Assembly (NCBI RefSeq): GCF_020085105.1 | Contig: NC_058042.1 | Span: forward strand, 21,641,001-21,705,000 | Reading direction: 5' to 3' | Source: Siniperca chuatsi | Lineage: Eukaryota; Chordata; Actinopteri; Centrarchiformes; Sinipercidae | Length of the DNA stretch: 64,000 bases | Shown: positions 1-13,046 of the stretch, one piece after another | Numbering within the stretch: position 1 is the stretch's first letter | Layout: every line of letters begins with the position of its first letter | Made by a program: the position numbers and the translations under genes | The notes under the pieces: generated by a model | What the model was told of the DNA's origin: nothing | Seen by the model: only the letters and a program-made list of their open reading frames with translations | The model's database searches: none

Positions 1-494
1 AACCATCATAAATATTTAAAACGTTTGCAAGTCCAGCCAGATTCAATAGCTGTCTATCACAGTCTTGATTGATTGGCTGGTGGTGACTGGATGTCACCAT
101 CTACATTGCACAGCACTTCAATGCTGCAAATGCAAAGTGTCAACATAACACATATCTATTAGCATGTTTTCACCTTGATAATTATCAAGATATTACAGAG
201 TATAAGTATAATTATGGTCAAAATAAATATTCATATCAGCACAGGCCTACTCTGCATAACTCATTTCAAGAAGTAGAAGGCATTGTCAACCTTTAAGTGT
301 AACTCAGAATAGACTAGTTCCTTTAAAGTAAAGTGAAATTATCATTAATAATTGTATATTTTTTATAATTGCATCAACAACTGACAAATGTTCAGCACTA
401 TCCCATTTCAGTTGTGCGACACAGAGCAACGGACACTACTGCTAGAGGTTCCAAATCAGCAACAAATAAAAGGTTGTCACCAGTTTCCTCTTAC

Positions 495-3400
495 CTGACT
501 GGAAGGGGAAGTTATCCATCATTTGCAGCCCACCCACCACCAGCAGATCTGGTTCAAAGTCTTCAAGTTTCTCAGCAAACTCTTCTATGGAGGCCAGGTA
601 GGGGTTATGGTCATCACTGTGGATGATATATCTAGCACAAGCAAGGCCAAACACAGTCAGCTTCAAATACTGTAGAGCCTTAAATTTATACATATGTACG
701 TATGGATGTACATACGTACACACACAGAACACTTAGCTCTATTACTCACAACATTCATTAAACCGAGCCCACCGTGCATGGTGGGAAAATGTGTCTCTGG
801 CTTAAACACACTCACATATACAGTTTACCTTATATGATTCCTCAACATTCTCAAAACATCAACCAGTTACTCAACTAACACATACCTGTTGGCTCTGCGT
901 GAGGTATAGCGCCCCCAGCTAGCACCAGATGGATACTCCAGGATCAGATGAATGTCTGGCTCTTCTACTATGTTACCCGCCACTGAAAAGACAGAGGTAG
1001 GTGAGGCACAGGGGCATCGAAGTAAAGAAGACAGGTGTGGGAAAATAGATAAGAGAGTAGAGAGGGCAGAGGAAGTGGAAAAAATAATAAAAAGAATAGG
1101 AGGTTGTGCAAACGTAAGGGTAGAGGGGAATTCAGGGATGCACAAAAAGGACTGTGTAAAATAAAAATTACGATAGATAGATCGTGGAAGGTAAAAAGGG
1201 TGTACCAGTGTGTGTACCTGTAATGTGCTGTGACAGGACATCTGTAAAATCGGGGCTGAAACTTCCCCCTAGCAACACTTCACATCCCTCATTTGCCATG
1301 CGACCAGCCATTACCGGGGCATTGCCGCCTACTGCCCATCTGTTTCCAGGTAAGTCACGGGATGCTTCAACCAGCTTGCTGAACAGGGTATCATTTAGCA
1401 TAAAACGCCTGCAAGGCAAAGAAAAGCAAAAAAAAAAAATTGTGAAACAATGTTCAAACTGAACAACAAAAACTTGAAAGTATCAACCAGCATTTCCTCT
1501 AAACACTTCTTTTTTGTCTTATGTTGTGGTTCTTTCATGCACTTTGTAAAGTTTTTTGAATTGCATCGGGGTATGAAATGTGCTGTATAAACAAATCTAC
1601 CTTGCCCTGTCTTAACCGATGTAAGAGACTTGTTTAACCAGTCTGTTTACAGATATATAAGATATTTACATGTAGAGGTGCTAGAAAAAAAGTCCCCTTG
1701 GCACCCCTTGTTGCTATGAGACACCTGAATAACCATTTTAACAGTGGCATTCTTTCAATAAAAGCTGACATATTTGTGACTTCAAGGTTTTGTCAATCTG
1801 AGTTCTGTGCAGTAATCACATAGAAAATAAAAAGAAGCCAGTGTTGTGTGCATGAAGGCTCCCAGTAAACATGTGGCCTTAAACAGACCCAATGTACCAG
1901 AGTGTTCCAGAAACAGCATGTACTATATTTTATGAGATTAGCCTGGTTGTGGTTCATCCTGTAGATTAGGTTTATTTCTAGCTCACCTCTTCACGCTCAT
2001 CTATATCTCACTCAGTGTCTCTCTCTCGCTCTCTGAAGCTGCAGATATATAACTAATTTTAAAATATGGCAAAAAACAATTGTGGCACAAGTTAACTGAC
2101 AGGGACTGAAGAGAAACAGAAGTAAAAGCAAAGCACACTGAGCAAAATTATTTTATGAAAATAAACCTATTACACATGTGGTTTCACCTGATCTGCACTT
2201 GGCAGACATACCCAATCATCTCTTCGGTTCTTTGTACATATCACTTAGCTGGGTACAGGTAAGTGCTTAAGAATTATGGTCTCAGACTTTGCCTACACAA
2301 GTTCGGTCATCATCTGGTCGACATCAAGCATTCACAATCCCAAATTCCACAAGAAACCAGGCAAGAAAGAAGCAAGAGAAATAACTAACCGAAATAGCCC
2401 TGGTTTCTGTGTCTAATTGAGATTCTTAAACAAAATTATTCTCTCTCACACACATTCCCTTGCCCTTTCTGTCCATGATGAAGGCTTGTTGCCTTTAGGT
2501 GTTATTTCTAGACAATGTGCCACAGACAGAACAGGAACAGTCACCAATGAATGAGAAGAGAGTGGAGACGAGTTCAACCTCATAAATACCTTGTACTAGA
2601 ATGGCTGTCCAGCAACTACCTGATAAAAATCAATGGCAACAAAGACAGAAAAATACAGACAAGCACTGAACAAAGCAAGTTTTTTTTTTTGAAACTCATA
2701 GGTTCTACTTGTTGGTCTATTTTGTGTGATGGTCAGAGGAAAGAAGAGAGAGTGAGAGGTTGTATTTATTTGTACATTAGTACACATTCATGGTTGAATG
2801 TGAGTGTGTTTGTGAAAGAGCATCTGAGGGAGAAAGAATTAGGTAGGAGCACAGTAGCCTGAGTGGTGCAACAAAGAAACGGTTTTAAATTAGCTGTTGA
2901 CTGGTCTCAAGCCACACACACAATCACCTTGTATATAAACAGGAAAACTCAGCTAACCAGTCAGAGACCAGAGAGTACAGAGAAGTATTCAAAGATTTGT
3001 AAGAGCCTTACAGGCCTGCATTTATATTACCATACTGTAAATGTAGGGTTAATTCCCTGAACTAGACCACAACTATTTAATGACCAGCTGTTATTCACAC
3101 AAACAACACTTACTCTGCAGCAGCTCCCGGTGCAAAGAAGTAGGCAAAGCTCTGAGCCAGCTGCACTTCATTTTCAATGTAGTTATGATGTAGGGGCTGG
3201 TCCGTGGGAGGGAGGTCAATCTTATTAAGCAACGATACCCCGTCCACTATCAGGTCAACACAACCTCCAAAACCTGTGGATGAGGGAGAGAGGCAGAGAA
3301 GAAAGAAGAAGCGACATAAATATGAGATAAAAACGATGCCCAGAAGCAACTGGGGCCAATAAGAAGGAGAAGATTGTGTATCACACATTTTCTTTTAGAC

Positions 3401-5053
3401 ATTGCAGTCAAACTGAACAGTACACATAGAGCAAAGAGAAAGTTAATGGAAGCGTGCAGCTTCAGTAAACTGAGCAGAGAGGAATCCACCCAACGTGCAG
3501 CTGCTGCGACATTTGTTTGCCTCTGTGGCTGATCAAATGATCTGACACATGGATACAGTTTCAGCTGCTGGATCAAACAGCATCAATGCATAGCTTTCAT
3601 CTAGAAACATTTTCTAAAGCCAGCATGCTGTGCAACAGCCCCAGTCAGCCTACCTGTGTAGGCAACCTCTTAATGAAGCCAAAAGGCCAAAAGTTTGTGG
3701 TAGAACTCACATTTGAATTTGTTTTGAATATTAGCTTGACTTCAGGCTGCTTTGTTTGCAGTTGCTTTTCACTGCTCTTAGCTAGTCTATGATTTATTTT
3801 TGACAATTTGCTGTAAATAAAAGAAAAAATTACCTGCGTATATTTGTTATCATATGGTCAGCACCAGTTGTGCGTATTTATTGTGCTTTTGGTTGAAAGT
3901 CAATAGGCCAGTATTTGTCAGTGTTGTAGTGTTTAGCAATACATACGGTTTAGATTAAACTATGTGTTATATTATTTGACTATGCTGACAAAATTATATT
4001 TAATTCTGAATCATTACAATGTAACAGGTCTGACAGCATGGCTGGGCCTGTTGTTGAACTGGGCAAAGGTTGGACAGATTTGGTAAATCACTTCTGTTGT
4101 ATGTTTTTATCTAGGTTCAAAGGACCCGATTTTAGGATTAGATCATGACAGTCAAGAAGACACAGGTCAATCAGACCATGGAGCTGTTCAAAAGCTGTCA
4201 AAGTATGAAAGCCATAACCAGGGCCTGAAACCAATGTGTATATTGTTTTTAACAACAGCTACAATGGTTAGTGCATCCCTAAATTCACCATCTGCTACTA
4301 TTTAACCATTGTACTAACATAGTTTATACTAGACCGGTCACGCCAAGGCTGCTATTAATTCTGGCAGACAAAATGCTGATCTGGTGACTGTGCATTCATG
4401 GTCATCCCTATTTAACCTTCCTCTTTCGCCCTTCTTCAAACTACACTCCACTGTGTTGAGTCTGACTTCAACACACAACATTAGCTTGGACCTCCTTGCT
4501 TTCACTTGGTTAGTCATGTGCTGACAAACCTCCTGATACTTCGTGCACTCACGAAGAAAAAAAAAAACGAGTTGTGTAGCTAACGTTAACTTTGCTAACG
4601 TTACTTTCTAATTGCGTTAGCCCACTTAAGTTTGTTTTGGGTTAGTGTAACAACATCAATATTAACCAAACCCGGTATGCAGGCTTAGCAATAAACTTTT
4701 ATTTTTCCGTTTTGTTAGAAATTACTTTAACGTTAGTTCATCTGGAGCAGCTATTACGGATGCCATTAATTTATTAACACAGAAACTCCATAAGCCCCTA
4801 AAATGTGGTTATGCTATGTAACGTTAACGTTAGCTAGCTCAAACCACTTGCACTTACCAACGGCCACTTTCGGTCTGGCGACGTTATTCATCCCGACTTT
4901 GCGTTCAGCCCGGAGCAGAGAGGACAAGACGGTGTCCAGCCGGTCGTCCAGTTCTGCATTCTGGGGTGACCGGAACCAAAAGGCCAAAATAACCACAAAC
5001 AGGGACAAAACAGGCCCATATTTCATCCACGAAACCCTGCCTCCCCCCTCCAT
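495..5053 (-). CDS. adpgk2: ADP-dependent glucokinase, adpgk2-like, 5' part (exons 1-5; 3' end outside window)
   Basis: The family phosphorylates glucose with ADP instead of ATP and is ER-associated in vertebrates. Coding exons read on the minus strand: 4858-5053, 3114-3273, 1218-1408, 886-982 and 495-631. All have GT/AG sites and compatible phases. Exon 1 encodes a short N-terminus with one hydrophobic segment (YGPVLSLFVVILAFWF), a likely membrane anchor or signal. Later exons give GFGGCVDLIVDG, WAVGGNAPVMAGRMA, HLILEYPSGASWGRYTS and DLLVVGGLQMMD, typical of the ADPGK sugar-kinase fold. The catalytic C-terminal GxGD region is not in the window. An in-frame ATG also exists at 5098; I chose 5053 because it leads directly into the anchor. 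The divergence from mammalian ADPGK as I remember it suggests the fish paralogue adpgk2, but the paralogue call is uncertain. Confidence 0.85.
1409..3113 (-). other. adpgk2 intron 2, nothing else recognised
   Basis: AT-rich intron between adpgk2 exons 2 and 3. It has short A-runs and fragments of diffuse repeat. I see no coding exon with paired splice sites in it. Confidence 0.5.
4560..4840. repeat. Cluster of AACGTT-containing palindromes near adpgk2 exon 1
   Basis: Five or so copies of AACGTT, often within TAACGTTA or GCTAACGTTA, lie in about 280 bases just inside intron 1 of adpgk2. The core is self-complementary. Similar runs occur widely in fish DNA, so this may be simple-repeat drift and not a regulatory array. 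Confidence 0.5.
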
Positions 5054-5098
5054 TGTTGGCTGGTTCGCTAGCTTCACACCGTCAGTAATGAAAAGCAC

Positions 5099-5861
5099 TT
5101 CCCGCCCGCTTAACCAATAACCAGCCGTTCGTTGGGTTGTCTGTTTGTTTTGAGGGCCGGAGGGTCCCGGTTGTCCTTTAACTCGACAAATACGGAGTAA
5201 ATTCCAGGATTTTAGCTATTGATTCAAAATATCACTTCAGCTGTGTTTCAGCTTGTGTAAACTACTACTTTCTTTTTGTACAGGAGGCTTCCACAGCGTG
5301 TTTTCTTTTCACCGAAGCACCGCTGTCCAGGTTGGATGATTGGAGGACGCCTGTGTTTAAAACGAACAGCTTTTATTCTACTAAGGGGGCGTGTTTGCTG
5401 ACAAGCGGAAGTGACAAACGTTTTAGAGCACTTAATCTGAGTTTTAAAACATTTTAACTTTTAAGAGTGTTTTTGCATCTTAGCTTTGTTTCCCCATTAT
5501 CAGTACAATTTGTAAAGAAATTGTAAGTGATGTTTCTAGCTAGTCTTGCTCACATACTGCTTTAGAATGAATGATTGTCACAAAAATACCACCCATTTAC
5601 TCAGTCTTAGTTTTATTGCCCTGTTTGGATTAAAATTTTGGATGCAGCAGAAACCTACAACCATGTTTATCAACTACCATCACAAGAATTTTGACACATC
5701 TAGTAATCCATATTTTACATATCCTGACCCACATTTTCTCAGTTAGTCAATCCCATCAGGCAAGTGATGCTTCCAATCAGCCACATAAAATGTAAAACTC
5801 ATTTAAAATGCCAGCATACATATATTCAAGAGTAACACCACCATATCGGGAACCAAATTGT
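5099..5861. promoter_or_regulatory. Interval between ctsb 3' end and adpgk2 start; presumed adpgk2 promoter
   Basis: About 760 bases separate the probable ctsb polyadenylation signal (near 5862) from the adpgk2 start. The part at 5100-5450 is richer in CG dinucleotides than its surroundings (for example 5120-5180 and 5385-5420), as expected around a TATA-less promoter. No single motif fixes the transcription start. Confidence 0.35.
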
Positions 5862-6897
5862 TTTATTTATAAAAAACAAACTGCTCATCTCATACTCTAA
5901 GTTTAAAAACACTAACAGGCATCAATTACAATGATTACATCATAACATCATGGGACTGGCATTTGTGGCACTGAGAAATAATGCTTGATTAAAAAATAAA
6001 ATAAAAATACAAGAGCTGTGATCATTAATTAAAAATTAGACATTAAAACAAATTCACCTCCTCTGCTGCATTAGGCAGAATATTTGCCATCTTTTGAAAG
6101 AATGACACTTTTCACCAGTGCAGAGAAAAAAAAAAAAGAAAAAAAAAGGCAACAGGGGGAACAAATTCAATTCTACAACAGGGACAAGTTTGCATCAAAT
6201 CACCTGAGATAAAATTAAAATGCACCTATGCATCTTAAAAACCCATTTTCCTCCTGTGCAACCTTTTGATTGACTTTTGCTTTAAGAGGTGAAGGAACAT
6301 GACCTCACAGCAGCTCATTCACAAGAGACACCCTAAATGCAACAATAGTGATTTGTGCTGAGGCACATAGTTTGTCATATTCCATCTGCTAATCCACCTA
6401 AATGAAGTGAAGGTTGCTCTCAAGTTTTTCCCCTGTCTGTTGTCAAAAGAAAACCACATGCTGTGTGTGCGCAGGTCATCAATGGGCTTTAACTATAAGG
6501 ACTAAAAGCAGTTAGACATGGTCAGAGCTCCAGAGCAGGCAAGCAGAGGTATTGCCCTCTAGTGATTATATAATGGACACTGCAGCTCAACACCTGCAAG
6601 AGAAAAAGAAACAAAAAAAAACAAAACAAAGTAAGTCAGCAAAGCACAGACTTCAAGCCATATCCATGCTCTTAAAACTTTGATTTGACAAAGACAGTAG
6701 CCTCTCAGACTTAAAATGGGAGCTACTGAGGTGGTACAGGGTCAACAGTCAATTTAGAGCTATGAGGCTTGTGCATAAATAAAAGTCCATGCATTCCAGT
6801 GTGGTTTATGACACCAGTTGTACTGAATAGGCACACAAAGTTTGAGGCTAATACATTATATTGCTGTTACGTGTTGTTTGTTGTCTTACGTTAGATT
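5862..6897 (-). other. ctsb: Probable ctsb 3' UTR
   Basis: This follows the ctsb stop codon at 6898-6900. A minus-strand AATAAA (TTTATT at 5862-5867) is the best candidate polyadenylation signal, giving a 3' UTR of about 1 kb. It is AT-rich with a poly-A/G-rich stretch near 6127-6150. The exact end needs transcript data. Confidence 0.45.
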
Positions 6898-9800
6898 TTA
6901 TTTGGGAATCCCCGCCACAATCTCAGACTCGATTCTACAGTGATCAGATCCACGCAGGAATTTAAAGAATCCTGAAACCAGAAACAGACCAGAGGACAGT
7001 TTACACATACATTTGTTCAGTTTCAACAAATTGAAAGAATAGCTTTGGCCCAACACCAACTATGTATGTTTAGAAGTATAAAATATCTTCATGTCTTCAG
7101 TGAAATTGTGTGCATTTGTGTCTCATTCAGAACAGCTGCTAGGTATAGCAATGCAGAAAAGTATTCATATCATTTAATTAAAAGTAGAATTCCAACAATT
7201 CAATTATAGTATCAGCTAAAATGTACTTTGTATCAAAAGTAGAAATATTCCCATTTAGCTCATTCATTTATTTATTTATTTATGTGGCAACCTGTATGCA
7301 TTATTTCTTATGTTGTCTAACTGATCTATACAGCACTGGGTAGTTTAAATTATAGAAATGCATCATATGATTTTACAGAAATATGACGTGCACCAAGTTT
7401 GAACAGTTTATTAGATACACCTGTACTATAATGCAGTTTAATACAGCATCCCTGCAAAAAATAATAAATCTGTCTTTATGCAGGTTGTAATGTTCAGTTT
7501 TTGCAACACTGTCAGAAACAAATAAATGTGGTCAGTTGAGGCTGCATTATACTGAAGTGTTTAATAGTCCATTTTCTTCATGCATGTAAACAGAAGGGCT
7601 ACTGTTTATAATAAGAGGAACTAGTTGTATGTGAGCTAGTTAAGTAAAATGTGTGCGTTTCTGCTCACCGTTATCACCCCAGTCAGTGTTCCAGGAGTTG
7701 GCACAGAGCCAGTAGGGAACACCATCCTCCTCCCCCCAGCCTAGGATCTTGATGGCATGGCCGCCCACAGCAGACCCATACACATGCTGATACACACCTG
7801 AGACGAGAAAAAAAAAAAAAAAGATAAAATAAAATACACACAACAAGAGAAGGAACACAATAGAGGAGAGGGTCAGCAAGAGTTTGAGTTCAAGTGCATG
7901 AGAGAAAGTCAGAAACAACATTTCACAGAATCACTGAGCTAAATCTGCAATGAGTGCACATGTTCTTACCCGTCTTGTACAGCAGAAAGTCTTCATAGAC
8001 GGTAAAGGCTCCCTCTACTGGGCCATTCTTGTATATCTCACTTTGAATCTGCTCCACATCTGACAGCACGCTGTAAGATGTTTTACCTGCAACACACAGA
8101 GTTAGGATCCTGCGCTGCATGTGTGTACATGCATACAAGACTATGACATGACTGGATACATAAAACAATTAATTAATAATTTCTCTTTATCAGAAATCTA
8201 ATAAAAAAAATACTATAAATGTGTAAGCCAGCCAGTGTAAATGTATACCGGTTAGTGATAGATTAGGTATTGACTACTGATACCAGATTTAATAACTATT
8301 AATAGATTGGCTGAGTAACCTGAAAATCTAATAAAATGAATTAACACATTTATTCATGTATGGTCTCTTACATATTTTAAGATAAAATCAGCTTCAGCTG
8401 AGTCTGTTACTATTAAAATGATGCCTTTTGTTTTTGATACTGCATTAATCAGATTCAGAGCAATGTTGAGACACAAAGCACTACAACAAAATAGAATATA
8501 ACGAACTAAAGTGAGGAACATTTCAAACAGATTTAATTTCTCTTATTACTATACAGTAAGTACTGGTTAGCATCCAAAGAGAGCTAATTGTTAGCATGCT
8601 TAACCCTAATCCTCCCTTATTTATTCCTGCCTTTCTTACCAAAGTGCTTGTCTTGTTTGTAGCTGGGGGTGTATCCAGTTTCACACTTGTAGATGCACTG
8701 AGGTGTTTCTCCACCCTCCCCAGTACAGGAGGGTCTGCTGCCATTCACATGGTGCTCGCAGGGGGGGATGGTGTAGGGACGACAACCTGTAGACACAAAG
8801 AGCGTCAGAAGTGTAGACAACACATGTGCAGTGTGCCACTGTAGGACTCTTGCACACAAAACTCACCAACATGGGAATCATAGAGGCCTCCAGAGACCAG
8901 TCCCTCTTTGGTCCAGAAGTCCCAGGCGGCTGAAGGGTAGCCACCATTACATCTAAGTAGTGAGAATAAAAACATTTTTTCAGAACATTTCCACCTTTAC
9001 AGACAACCACTATGTACTCCCTGCCTCCAACTCCAAATGTTCATGCTATACAATATCAGGGAGGCGCAGATGCAACTTTTTGCTCTCCCAATACTGATTC
9101 TGAATCCTACTTCTTGGTACTGTATCTGCCGATACCAAGAACTGATTCATTAATAGTGCTCGCTTTTCCCCAATTGTAAAATCTGTACACCTCATTGTAT
9201 AGAACTCACTGGAATCATTTTTATGTAATGTTATATTGAGGCCAGGGATTTATTAAATACACAATAATTCAAATTTCAAATAGTAGGTTTGCTAATGAGC
9301 TCTGGATTATGGTCCACATGCAGTAAGTCACTTCAATTATCTGTTGGGGACATTTGAACACAAAGCAGTGAAACATTTCACATATTGCTGCCTCTCACCC
9401 CATGCCACAGCTGTCGCAGCAGGTCAGCAGATCCTCTGAGGAGATCTCCACGCTGACCTTGGCATTGCTGTGGATACACACACGGTCGGAGATGGCCTCT
9501 GCAGCGCCAAATGCCTGCGAACACAAGAACCAAAACATGTCACACAAACACAATCAAACTAAATTCCGTAGATCATCTGTAACTTCAAAAAAAAAAAAAA
9601 AAAAAAAAATACATATTTTATGGTCACATCTTTTGAGCAGTGAGTTTTTAAATCTCACCCAGCAGGATCCACAGGAGCCCTGGTCTCTGATCTCCTTCAG
9701 AGTGGGACAGTTGGGCCACTGCTCTCTGGAGTCAAACTGTTTAGGCAGCTTCAGGTCTCCAGCATACTGAACCCTGCAGAGGAAAACAGCGTACACAGCA

Positions 9801-10244
9801 CATGTATGATTAGGAGATGTACAATGCAGTAAATACTCACCCTCACTGATATGGAAATATACAGAAATACTAATCTGGAGTTGATCTCATGTGCTTTACG
9901 TCCACCAACAGACGGTATGAGTGAGACTCACATGACTGGCAGTTTAGGTCCCTTCAGCATCGTACCACACAGTCTCTGGACATAACTGTAGTCGACATTA
10001 TGGAAGTTGTGACCAGCCTGCAGGAGAGGAGGGATATTTTGCCAAATAGAACTGCTTATATCCACTGACACAAAAGTCCAAGGTAAGGAAAAAAAACAAA
10101 AACAAAAAACAAAACATTCACCTTCCAGGTAGTGTTGAACTTATTGATGTAGTTGACCATCTCGCTGGACAGTGGTTGGAGGCGGGGTCTGGCCAGGATC
10201 ACCGACAAACTGGCAGCCAATAACAGGAAGGCTGCGCGCCACAT
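6898..10244 (-). CDS. ctsb: Cathepsin B, complete coding region
   Basis: Lysosomal papain-family cysteine protease with endopeptidase and dipeptidyl-carboxypeptidase activity. Nine coding exons: 10122-10244, 9932-10017, 9659-9773, 9399-9514, 8867-8952, 8640-8786, 7970-8086, 7669-7797 and 6898-6971. They total 993 nt, giving 330 aa, the usual length; every junction is GT/AG and phases match. The protein has a signal peptide ([18 protein letters not shown]), a propeptide with the NTTWKAGHNF segment, and a mature domain from about residue 79. The catalytic Cys107 lies in GSCGSCW, His277 in GGHAI and Asn297 in NSW. The occluding loop [12 protein letters not shown], specific to cathepsin B, is intact. 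A non-coding exon lies upstream near 15041. Odd: position 319 is Arg in DHCRIESE, where the human enzyme has Gly. Confidence 0.97.
7390..7562. repeat. Copy of the 'CAGTTTATTAGGTACACC' MITE-like repeat (ctsb intron)
   Basis: The stretch carries CAGTTTATTAGATACACCTG, then TTTAATACAGCATCCCTGCA and TAATGTTCAGTTTTTG. The first half resembles the TA-flanked element at 44101-44220 in this window, so the two are the same family. It lies in a ctsb intron between exons 8 and 9. Confidence 0.55.
9583..9609. repeat. Poly-A tract in ctsb intron
   Basis: Uninterrupted run of about 27 A on the plus strand (T on the ctsb strand), between ctsb coding exons 3 and 4. It may be the tail of a small retroposed insert or simple slippage. 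Confidence 0.7.
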
Positions 10245-13003
10245 TTTGCTTGAAAAATACAAAATTAAGGGGAGGACAAGTTTATTCTTTATTCACTTTA
10301 CAAAAAATAAAACTGCAATTTTGACTTATAATGTGATATGATTCCCGATTAATAGGAATGATAATCACATCAATTTTCATTTTCACTGAAGAAAAAACTA
10401 CCTGTGCCAAACATGTTTTCTTACATCTGGAGAACCAGATTTGTAGGCCAGGGCATCTTTGCAGCACTTCATTATAATGCTGTTTTGACACATTTTACCT
10501 TTTATCAAAAAAAACGCAGCTTCTGCGATTTGGATATTGCAATTTCAAAAATAGGGCTACACAATTAATCAAACTAACGTATTGATTTTCCTCAACTTTC
10601 AGTGATAAAGGCTGAAAGGGTAACAATGTCTCAAAGAAAGCCACAAGAACAAGCATGCAGTACTTAAGCCCAAATGACTGCACATACAAGTCTTTCTTAC
10701 TGAAAGCACAGGGGAGGGAAAAAAGCAGTATTAACTTTTGTATAAAAGAATGTCGTCCACATTAGTATAGAAATACAAGCCTGCGACAACGCAAAGCTAT
10801 GCTTAAAACACACTAGACTTACGTCTCATACACTCCTGAAACTAGGCTGGGGAAAAAAAAAAATAAATAAAAATTTAAAATTTCACAGCTGACTAGATGT
10901 CACTCCAGTTGCAACCACAAGTGGAACATGCATATACAAAGAAAACCTCTTATCCTCAGTCAGTCATGCACGTCAAGAGACTTTTCCAGTGGTTAAACAC
11001 ACTGCATCAGCAGGCACATAAATAGTCCAGTGATTTCAACTTATTCCTTAGATTTAAATCTACATGCACACACAAAAAGGACTTTGGACTTTCAATACAC
11101 AGTGCATTTGTTTTTGTAGAAGACAGTGTTTTCTCAGCTGTAACAAGACTGGGTTTCAGTTCCCACTCAAATAAATAAAAATAAATGATTAATATGTCCT
11201 CAGTTCCTCGTGATGCAGAAAATGCCACACACAATGCAAATGTATGCAGTCATTTAGTTTTTAAGATTAAAAAAAGGTGAAGAGGTAAGAGGTGAAATGC
11301 ACTGGTGAGAGTTGAGATAAGCTCCAGACAAGGACCCATTAGATATCATAATGTTGCCTATTAAATAGAGGAATGTGCTCAGGATAATCAGCATGCCAAG
11401 TCCAGCAAAAATCAATACCAGTGCAGACACTGTGCTCCATTATAAAACACAATGGGATGAACTAACATGCAGCTTCAAACCCTGATAAAAAGAACAGATT
11501 ATGTTAGTAAATCTTAAAGCCTGAACAGCAGGAGTCAGGAACAAAAAGGAAATCTACATGTTTGGGAAGCGGCAGCAGTTTCAAGAATTCTCCACCATAA
11601 TATGTTAAAGTTTAAAGAGTTTAGCTCAGTTACAGCGTTAATCAGAATCATTAAGCAGAACCCCTTTAACTAGTCGTCCAGCAATATAATTTCCGAGTTG
11701 ACACAACGAGCACTGATAACAGCTTCTCTTGGTGATCAGCCAAGAGTGTCTAATGCACAAATTAGCTTTGGGAATTAACCTGAACTCAGGTAGCAAGATA
11801 AACAAGGAAAGATATGTAAAGTGACTGGATGTAAGTTATAGAAAACCGAGGCAATGACTTCTTTAAAAAACACTTGTTACTAACATTGCGTGGCAGCTGC
11901 AGAGTCGCAGTGGTGATGTCAGGAGAGGACTGTGTTGCACCCGCCGCAGTGAAGATTAGTTGAAGATTGAAGTTGGCTTCGCAACGCAGAGACGGAATGG
12001 GACACCTTGCACAGGTAACAAAGAAAATCCCTGTTGCATTCCAGTGAGGGTCTTTTATAGAGAAAGTTTGGTAAGGAAGTTAAGAGAAACACCTGACCAA
12101 TCAGTGGACGTGCTGACCCCCCCCCGGGCGGTATTAATGTTCAGCCCCACGTGGGACGCTGTCCACTAGAGGTCAGAGGCCAAATGATTTTAGACAATTT
12201 CTTAAATGACCATATCTTGTTACTAAATAACTACCATGAAGAAAGATCTGGTGTTGTGATGCTGAGGGGATTACAATGATGCCAAACATCACCTGTTTCT
12301 CTCTTATAGTTACACAGCAGACTGCAAACGTACACAGCAGACTGAGGGGGGTGCGACTGTCCGGGGAGCGTCCCAGGGTGAGTGATGAGTGGCTGTGCAG
12401 TTTAGTGATCAGGCACACACTTTAATGCTCAGAAATATCCTACAGCCTTGTGTCAGAAAGACATAAATGTTGACTTTAAAAACATTGAGATTCTGTCTTC
12501 CCTCCCCCCCCATATCATCATTTACTAAACTGTGTTCCAAGCAAAATTAACACTAACTGTCTTGTTGCCAAGCAGTTTTACATGGACTTATGTAGGAACA
12601 TAAGACTTATTAGACTCTGTGCTTACATGGCCCACTGCCACACAGCTTCTCTCTTGAGAACAAGAACCTGTCTTGTTAGATACCTGTAATCTCAGCACAC
12701 CTGTTTAGGCATGTCCTGTTTCTTTTACAGAAAAAAAGCAGAAGAGAATCCAATGAAAGACACTTGGATCTGCGAGATAAAGAAAATATGATTTCCATCG
12801 AAAATGGTTTGATATCACATGACTGATGACAATGAATCATCACAAGCAAAAAGTACAGAGGGAAGTAAGAATAGAAAAGTCCCCTTTACAGAATGACATT
12901 TTGACATTGCGCCCTGAAATCACTGAAGCTCTGTCGCTTGTCTTCCTTTCTCTAAAATCTAAACCAGGCTTTTGTCAAGTGCTCAACTTTTGATATTCTG
13001 TGT

Positions 13004-13005
13004 AA

Positions 13006-13044
<39 letters not shown>

Positions 13045-13046
13045 AT
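13004..13046. repeat. (TAAA)n microsatellite
   Basis: About ten near-perfect AAAT/TAAA units within ctsb intron 1. Confidence 0.9.
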
